Source: Siphonodentalium dalli (Eukaryota > Mollusca > Scaphopoda > Gadilida > Siphonodentaliidae). Taken from it: a DNA stretch of 64,000 bases. Under the pieces are notes generated by a model. The model did no database searches, was not told the DNA's origin, and worked only from the letters and a program-made list of their open reading frames with translations. The stretch's first letter is position 1. Each line of letters starts with the position of its first letter. A program made the translations under genes and the position numbers. This document shows, piece by piece, positions 33,721 to 64,000 of the stretch. The DNA lies in assembly GCA_032622095.1 (NCBI GenBank), contig CP136063.1, positions 147,053,379 through 147,117,378 of the forward strand, given 5' to 3'.

Positions 33721-35099
33721 ATCTTAAAAGAGTGACTTCCGGTGTAAATAATGCCAGTTTCTGCTATAGGGGCAGAGGGTCCCTTTTAGGGCCCCTTTCC
33801 CCTCACCCAAATTTCCCTCAGACATATTCACTTACCTGATCCACAGATTATTTCCTACACCACCTGTGCATCTGCTACTATATTAAACAATCAGGGAGTG
33901 ATAAAAGAAGATAATTTTATTTGCTAATTTTAAACGCTAATCACTGGTGAGTGGTGAACCATTTTGAGGGAAAAGAATGCTTTTCAGGGCTTCACATATC
34001 AACAATTATTGCCACATTCTGAAAGATATCGAGGCGGACATCGTTAAAAGCCATGCAGTTGATCCAATGGTGTGCCTAGCATAGTGTTATCCCGGGACAT
34101 GACGCAGAGAGGAGCAGAGGTATGAAATTTATCCAGTATGTTTTTCGATGTCAGTTTCTTTTTGCTCCTGAAATTCTTTTATTTTATTGAGCTATCTGCC
34201 CCTCTGCTCTATCCCACATTCGTTGCCAGCAGTAACACTGTTTTAGTGCGACAAAGAAATTTTAAGAAAAAGTTTTGTCGGTAACAATGATATTTAGCAT
34301 GTGTCAATGATTCAATGCTAAAAAAACACTGTAACCACGTTCCTCTACAACAAAGCATGTATCAATATTTATTACCCTGAAAAAAGTATCTGTCGATGCC
34401 TTTGTAAAAACATTTCGGAGCTACAAAGCAATTTTCGACAATATTTCGTTGGACAACTAGAGGCGGGACAAAGGATACCCTCTCTGTGCAATCGGGCTAC
34501 AATAAGTGTAGCCATATTAAAATATTTGTTTGCCGAAAAAAAAATGATTCCATTCAGAAAAGTCAGAAGGACCTCGTAATCACAGGTGCATAGGTTCCCA
34601 TAGTACTATGTTCCAAGTATTACAAAAATTTACCAAAAATATAGGAATACAAGACTGGACATGGACAGGAAGATGGACAAGCTGAATCCAATATACCTCC
34701 CATAACTTTTTTATGGCGGTATAATAAGTACAACCTGAAGTCATGTCTATATTGATGTAACATGATTAGTGCCCTGAAAATTCTAGGCTGAAAAACATTT
34801 ATGAAGGCCACTCGTTGTCTAACAAATGGGGGGAAAACGATGTAATTTGCCTCGAGACTGGGGTCGTCATGCATTTTGTTTACTCTTAGCAGCTGGATGA
34901 AAATTACACGCTGTGGACAGATCATAAAACTGCCTCTTTTCCGGCTCTGTCAATAAACTAGCCCTGGGTTCATACAGCAATCAAAGGTAAATATCAGTGG
35001 CAAAATTCAAGGACCGTAAGGTTACCTACATTATGTGTACACCTGTTTTGTGAGAGCCCAATAATGGAGTAAATTTAACCTGTAAGGGTGTAAATACCC

Positions 35100-35810
35100 G
35101 AGCATATTGTGTGTTTCCTTGTCTCAAGTATTTTACAAGACTGCATGTGTGTACTGTTTTTCGACTTAGAAATTGTTGTTTTTGGGTTGTCTGTATGGTA
35201 AATTTCTTGACATTTAGTACATGGTTCAAATTTGAGAAGATGCGGGCCAGGTTTGAATTTGGTTATGGTCTGATGATTTTTGATGGATTTATGCCCCTTT
35301 TTTTTACTTAGAAATCACTGTTTTGGGGTTCTTTTTCCTGATGGAAACTGAGCAATATTCAATACAATTTCTTGATATTTGGTATGTGGTTCGGACCAAG
35401 TTCGAATTTGCTTACGATCCGATGATTTTGACTAAATTATGCCCTTTTTTCGACTGCCACCTCATTTCGGGGGACTGCAATCTTTTATCGGTATTTTATT
35501 TTAAGTTTATGTGCATACATCAGTAAACTCAAATTTATTAGCAGCAATATTCAGTGTAGCAACCATTTTATATTGTAGTATATAGAGTTATCTCTCCACA
35601 GACATTAGCAACATGCATGTGCAGCTGTGAATTTAGTTATATCTCCTCCTACAAAATTCAATGAACAGTGACCAAATTCGAACTTGGCCCGTCTTCTCAT
35701 ATGTGAACCATGTACCAAATATCAAGAAATTCTCTTTAATATTGCTAAAGTTAACATCTGGACAAGGAATGGGATGGACAGAAGCGGCTGAATAGTCCTC
35801 CGAAACAACA
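35100..35810. repeat. Unclassified repeat with direct and inverted ~90 bp copies
   Basis: 'TGGTTC..A..TT(C)GAA...TTTGG' with 'TGATGATTTT..' blocks occurs directly at 35219-35310 and 35387-35450, and inverted at about 35655-35735. The segment ends near 'CCTGGGCAAC' at 35820. Probably a non-autonomous mobile element; ends unresolved. Confidence 0.45.
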
Positions 35811-36150
35811 TTATTGTTGTCCTGGGCAACTAAATTCCATGACCACGGTCATTGCTAATTTTCAAGACAATTCCAGGCCAAGAAGTGAAATATTGAATCC
35901 CATGACTTTCCCCCCCCCCCCCAATATATGATCATTGTAGGAACGCTGCCGGCAACAAAATACATACCTTAAATTTGTTCACCCATGTTTTGAGTCATAT
36001 ATGGAAGGAGAACTTTAGTGGTATTGCCTATGTTCCAATTCAATGCAATTAGCCCATGCACTATTATGTAATGGATGCAATACATTTGCCTGAGCATTCT
36101 GGTAATCTTAGAATAAGAACAAGAAATGTTTCCTCAATTTACATTTTGTG

Positions 36151-36156
36151 TTTATT
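36151..36156 (-). terminator. PSMC3: Polyadenylation signal AATAAA of PSMC3
   Basis: AATAAA on the minus strand, 58 bases after the PSMC3 stop codon. Cleavage is expected ~10-30 bases further (about 36120-36140), giving a very short 3' UTR of roughly 80-95 bases. Confidence 0.75.
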
Positions 36157-36214
36157 AAATATCAACAATATTACAGTTTGGATCATGAAGAATAGTTGGT
36201 CGAAAGTTAAAGTG

Positions 36215-59978
<23,764 letters not shown>

Positions 59979-60390
59979 CTACAACAGAAATGAATGTGAA
60001 CAAAATGTTTGAAGTAGGTCACAGACAAAAATTTGCATCTTTTATTAATGATTGGAGTTTCGGACTTGGCACCATAAGGAAATTCCAAAATTATGGATAT
60101 TTAAATGGGAAATTAAGAGTGATTGGTCTATTAAATCTACAAGTGCCACTTGACTTGTAGTCAATTACTTTTGAAGACCAATCATTTCAATAATGAAACA
60201 CAGCCCACATGTTAAGCTGCTAAATGTAACATCATTATATCATGCATCAGAAGTGAAAAGCATGACACCGCAATTTATGACATTTCTACTGAGGTGTACA
60301 CCAATCTGGAGATGATGGAGCGTCTCCATGGTGCATTGCCTATTAATTTAGTGGACACTACCACTTTAAATAAAAGGCCGCTCGCCACAG

Positions 60391-61055
60391 TGTCCCCCGA
60401 ACCGGTGGCTTCATTTGGAGCGGAGGCTTTGTAGAAGTATACTATATGGATAAGACACTTGTGCATTGTCTCATTACTGACATGCATACAAATAACCAAA
60501 TCTTAAAAAAACTCTTAAAGTCAAAATATAACCTCAAATTGGCACAAAATGAAGAAAATTACAAGAAAAATTGAATTTTCTGTGATATGACTGATCCACA
60601 TAAAAACGGTATTTGCAATTAAAGGACCAAAATTGAGATATCATCCGGAAACCGAAAAAGTGAGAAATTTTCTAAGTAAAACAAGTCGAAAAAGGGCCAC
60701 AACTCTCGCAAAAATGGGCGGAGCATACCCATATTCGAACTTGACCTGTACATAGGGCTGATAAACTCACATACCACATTTGGTTCAGATATGATCACAC
60801 AAACTGAAGTTATCATCCGGAAACCAGAAAATTACAAGATTCTAAGTAATAAAAGGGCCATAACTCTCGCAAAAATGGGCGGAGCAAACTCATATTCGAA
60901 CTTGACCTGTATTTTGGTCTGATAAACTCACCTTTGAAATTTGCTTTTGATCTAATAACCGAAACTAAAGTTATCATCCGGAAACCATTTCCGGACGCAC
61001 GCATGAACGGACACCGGCTATTTTAATAGTCCCCCGAATTTTTTTCGGGGGGACA
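60391..61055. mobile_element. Element with TGTCCCCCGA ends and ~165 bp monomers, copy 1
   Basis: Starts TGTCCCCCGAACCGG; ends CCCCCGAATTTTTTTCGGGGGGACA, a terminal hairpin. Inside are repeated units 'AAAGGGCCATAACTCTCGCAA...GTTATCATCCGGAAACC' (about 60690, 60850 and 60970) and a GGACGCACG-type tract. No gene. Confidence 0.65.
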
Positions 61056-61627
61056 ATAATGAAGCTGCACTGAGAAACAAGTTTGTGAGAGCAGGCTCCC
61101 ATAGTATTGTGCTAAATAAATTCTTAGTTTATTGATAAAATTTGGAGTTACACTACCCGTATCGTAAATTAGACCAATATCCTCATTTACTTTGTGAACA
61201 ACTATACACATTCATGAGCAAAAAATAATTAACCCCTTGATTACTAAATGTATTCTTCCATTCATTTCTAAAATTACAAATTGGAATAGTTTATAATTCA
61301 TTTACCTAAGGCTGTTTATTGAACTTATTATCTGAACATACCCCTAGTGATCTACTATTCAACAGTTATTTAGTTATCAAAGGGTATAATGGAAAGGGTA
61401 GGTGAGAAACAAGATCCTCCAGGGAAAACACCAGTAACCAACTAAACCTTGGCTGATAGGTCTACGCATTTCAAATCTAGAGATTTCTCATTCAGGACCT
61501 AGTGTGATTTATGAGTAAATGCAGACATATTAACCTGGCCTTTATATAGTCTGTGTGGGACTAAGCTTCATTTTTGGTTTGCTGTTGTCATGGTTATATG
61601 GGTCAGGCTGTGGTTGGGGTGAAGTTC

Positions 61628-61797
61628 ACATGAAGGGTTCTCATATAAGGTTCTCAGTTAAGGTTCTTATGCAAGATTTTAGTGCAAGGTTTATATTTTA
61701 AGGTTCTCATAAGGTTCACATTCAAGGTTCTCACGTAAGGTTTTCATGAAAGGTTCTGGTATAAGGTTTTCATGCAAAGTTGTCACATAAGGTTCCT
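61628..61797 (+). repeat. Degenerate ~16 bp minisatellite
   Basis: About ten units of 'AAGGTTCTCATATAAGG' type (AAGGTTCTCAGTTAAGG, AAGGTTTTCATGAAAGG and so on), variable in spacing. No coding sequence around it. Confidence 0.75.
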
Positions 61798-62833
61798 TCA
61801 TCAAATCATTAATTAATCAGCGATATAGTTTCTGTAACCTATCAGAGGTCAGAGAGTATCCCAAATTGGTTTTTGTTCACTTCTAGTTTCAATGTCACTT
61901 CATCGTTCTCATGTGTTCCATGCGAAAGTTACATTATATTTGATCAAATGAAAATAAACTGAGATGTTTATCACAGGAATTCTGTTAAGCTCAATTTATT
62001 TTGTTTAGTCATGCATATTTTGTGGATACTGTAAAGTAAACCAGACAGTGGGGTCGCTCACCAGACTGCAAAGACTGATAAGACTGGGACTCTGGAGACC
62101 ACAACAGTCAGAAATTTTCATAATCACTTTAAAAGAAGTAGATCTAAACAGGATATGTGGCTAGAGAGGCTTCATGTATGTAGATCAGTGAATATCCACC
62201 TTGAAATTACCAACTATACACTACTGATCACCCCCCCCCCCCCCCTCCAGCTCGACAAGTCCCCTCCCGACCGGGCTCCAGACTCCCAAAGTCTTAGGTT
62301 GGAATTTCACAACCGACATCTCAAAATTTCTCAATTGTTGGAAATTTCCAATCTTACAAGCGCCTTTTAGTAAAACCATTTAGACATGTTTGAAGCCCAA
62401 TTATCCATGGACCCAAAACATCATACATGTATGTCAGATTAATTAGTCAGGTAGTTCCAAGGTAGATGTTTTAATGAATTAGGTATTTCAATGATTTTAT
62501 TAGACAGGTTGACCTCATGTTAACAAATCTGAATCTCAGTCACTAAAGGATCCTCCATACTATATGTAAGCTAAATAGTCCAACCTGTCTTGAGAAGACA
62601 CTTTAAGAATTACTATAGAGACATACAGTTATGTCCCTGGTCCCACCCTATTTAACCTGGTGACCCCATCTGAATAAATTTGAATCCCAGACACCAAAGA
62701 ACCCTTCATACTAAATATCAGTAAAATAGACCTGATGGTCCTTGTGAAGGAAGCATATTAAGAGGGACACTGTCCTTCGCTTGGCCCCTATTTGACCAGG
62801 TGACCCCATTAAAATAAAAGGTCGCAGACCACA

Positions 62834-63596
62834 TGTCCCCCGACTCGAGTGGTAAACTTCATGATTGGATTTGTTAGAAGGATACTATTTGCAACAATGT
62901 TATACAGTATATAGATGTTGCAAACCACCGCAAAATTTCTTGGACAAAACAACCCGATGAACAAACGCATACAAACGCGAAAAAATTATATTTTTGTATT
63001 AGCTATATAGATGTTGCAAATCACCAACATGTTAGGAACAATATCCCAGAGTTTCAAATCTCTACATTTAAAACTGTAGGAGGAGTTGATTACACCATGA
63101 AGGTACCCAATCTCATCCAAAAGGCAAAAATGTTCCAAATTTTCTAAGTCGAAAACCCCCCAAAAATATGGAAAAAATGATATTTTTTATTAGCTATATA
63201 GATGTTGCAAATCACCAACATGTTAGGAACAATATCCCAGAGTTTCAAATCTCTACATTTAAAACTGTAGGAGGAGTTGATTACACCATGAAGGTACCCA
63301 ATCTCATCCAAAAGGCAAAAATTTTCCAAATTTTCTAAGTCGAAAACCCCCCCAAAAATATGGAAAAAAAACCATTTTTGATTAGCTATATAGATGTTGC
63401 AAATCACCAACATGTTAGGAACAATATCCCAGAGTTTCAAATCTCTATGTTTAAAACTGTAGGAGGAGTTGATTACACCATGAAGGTACCCAATCTCGGA
63501 CGCACGGACGCACGGACACACGGACGGACGGACGCACGGACGGACGGACGGACGAGGGTCATTTCTATAGTCCTCCGACGGAAACGTCGGGGGACA
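62834..63596. mobile_element. Element with TGTCCCCCGA ends and three ~185 bp tandem units, copy 2
   Basis: Starts TGTCCCCCGACTCGAG and ends CCGACG-GAAA-CGTCGGGGGACA (terminal hairpin). Three nearly identical units (about 62997-63175, 63183-63360, 63378-63500) carry 'TAGCTATATAGATGTTGCAA' and 'TGTAGGAGGAGTTGATTACA'. A (GGAC)n tract follows at 63501-63556. Open frames across the units are repeat artefacts. The remaining sequence to 64000 shows dispersed-repeat-like text without genes. Confidence 0.7.
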
Positions 63597-64000
63597 AAAA
63601 AATCTGAAATGGAGTCAAACAAGAACATTCCATGCTAAATAAGCCAACTAGTTCTTGGCTCTTGCAAACATATTTTAAGAATTACTATGTGGTGAAATAG
63701 TTATGTCTCTGGCTCTGCCCTTATTCGACTTTGTGATCCCATTTTCACAAATCTGTCACCCAAGGTAATTTCATACCAAATATAAGCAAAATAGCCAATT
63801 TGATTCTTGCATAGAAGACCTATCATGAATTACTATGGAGAGAAATGTAATGTAGCTGGCCTGGCACCTACTTGACCTGGTGACCCTGATTGAACAAATC
63901 TGAATAACACATCACCAAAGGAGCCTCAATATTAAATATGAGCTAAATAGAGCTGGTGGTTCTTCAAAGAACACTTTTAAAGTTTGCCAAATATGTTCTA

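Noticed and set aside
63144-63521. 125-codon minus frame with an internal duplication
   Set aside because: The duplication is the ~185 bp tandem repeat itself; no gene features.
59979-64000. Search for upstream PSMC3 exons (equivalents of KLKPGDLV, ELLDVDPND)
   Set aside because: No matching frame with splice sites was found; the exons are presumed beyond the window.

Overview
The window is nuclear DNA of an animal, most likely a marine invertebrate; the phylum cannot be fixed from sequence alone. The evidence is a split host gene with GT-AG introns (a proteasome ATPase nearly identical in its core to the metazoan protein), A+T-rich introns, no prokaryotic gene organisation, and dense mobile DNA: Helitrons, a non-LTR retrotransposon, a Gypsy-type LTR element, several MITE families and foldback elements. 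Most of the short open frames are parts of these repeats.

Layout. 1-7161: a head-to-tail array of non-autonomous Helitron-like elements on the minus strand, built from three element types in the same order, twice over. 7.2-9.9 kb: a foldback MITE, a broken non-LTR reverse transcriptase and a small palindromic MITE. 10.0-16.3 kb: a large inverted-repeat element whose two arms each carry a decayed copy of a transposon-associated gene of the 'QEEADTR / SPDTD' type; one copy is interrupted by two further insertions that can be mapped exactly against the other copy. 16.7-23.7 kb: a Gypsy-type LTR element (minus strand) whose integrase is split by a 4.5 kb insertion, itself a second inverted-repeat element with similar 'AAGATGGCCGCC'-type subterminal repeats. 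24.7-27.6 kb: a DNA transposon with ~455 bp terminal inverted repeats and an unrecognised gene. 28.7-33.7 kb: nested MITEs, an LTR fragment, a complete non-autonomous Helitron with textbook ends, and a short tandem repeat family. 36.1-60.0 kb: the one clear host gene, PSMC3 (26S proteasome subunit Rpt5/6A), minus strand, eight exons covering the C-terminal 288 residues; the 5' exons lie beyond the right edge. 60.0-64.0 kb: more intronic or upstream repeats.

The host gene has 867 coding bases spread over about 23.8 kb, so its introns are almost wholly repeat-derived. The most unusual points are: (1) the direct CTAG|TC junctions of the Helitron array; (2) a minisatellite beside PSMC3 whose unit contains the gene's own 3' splice site and the first ~35 bases of the exon, repeated seven times upstream of the real exon; (3) two gene-bearing palindromic elements of similar design; (4) dense TCAAGGTCA / AGGTCAAGGTCA nuclear-receptor-type motifs inside the Helitrons. 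No rRNA, tRNA, CRISPR array or bacterial operon was seen. Element boundaries come from visual comparison of repeats, and family names are given only where termini or protein motifs support them.
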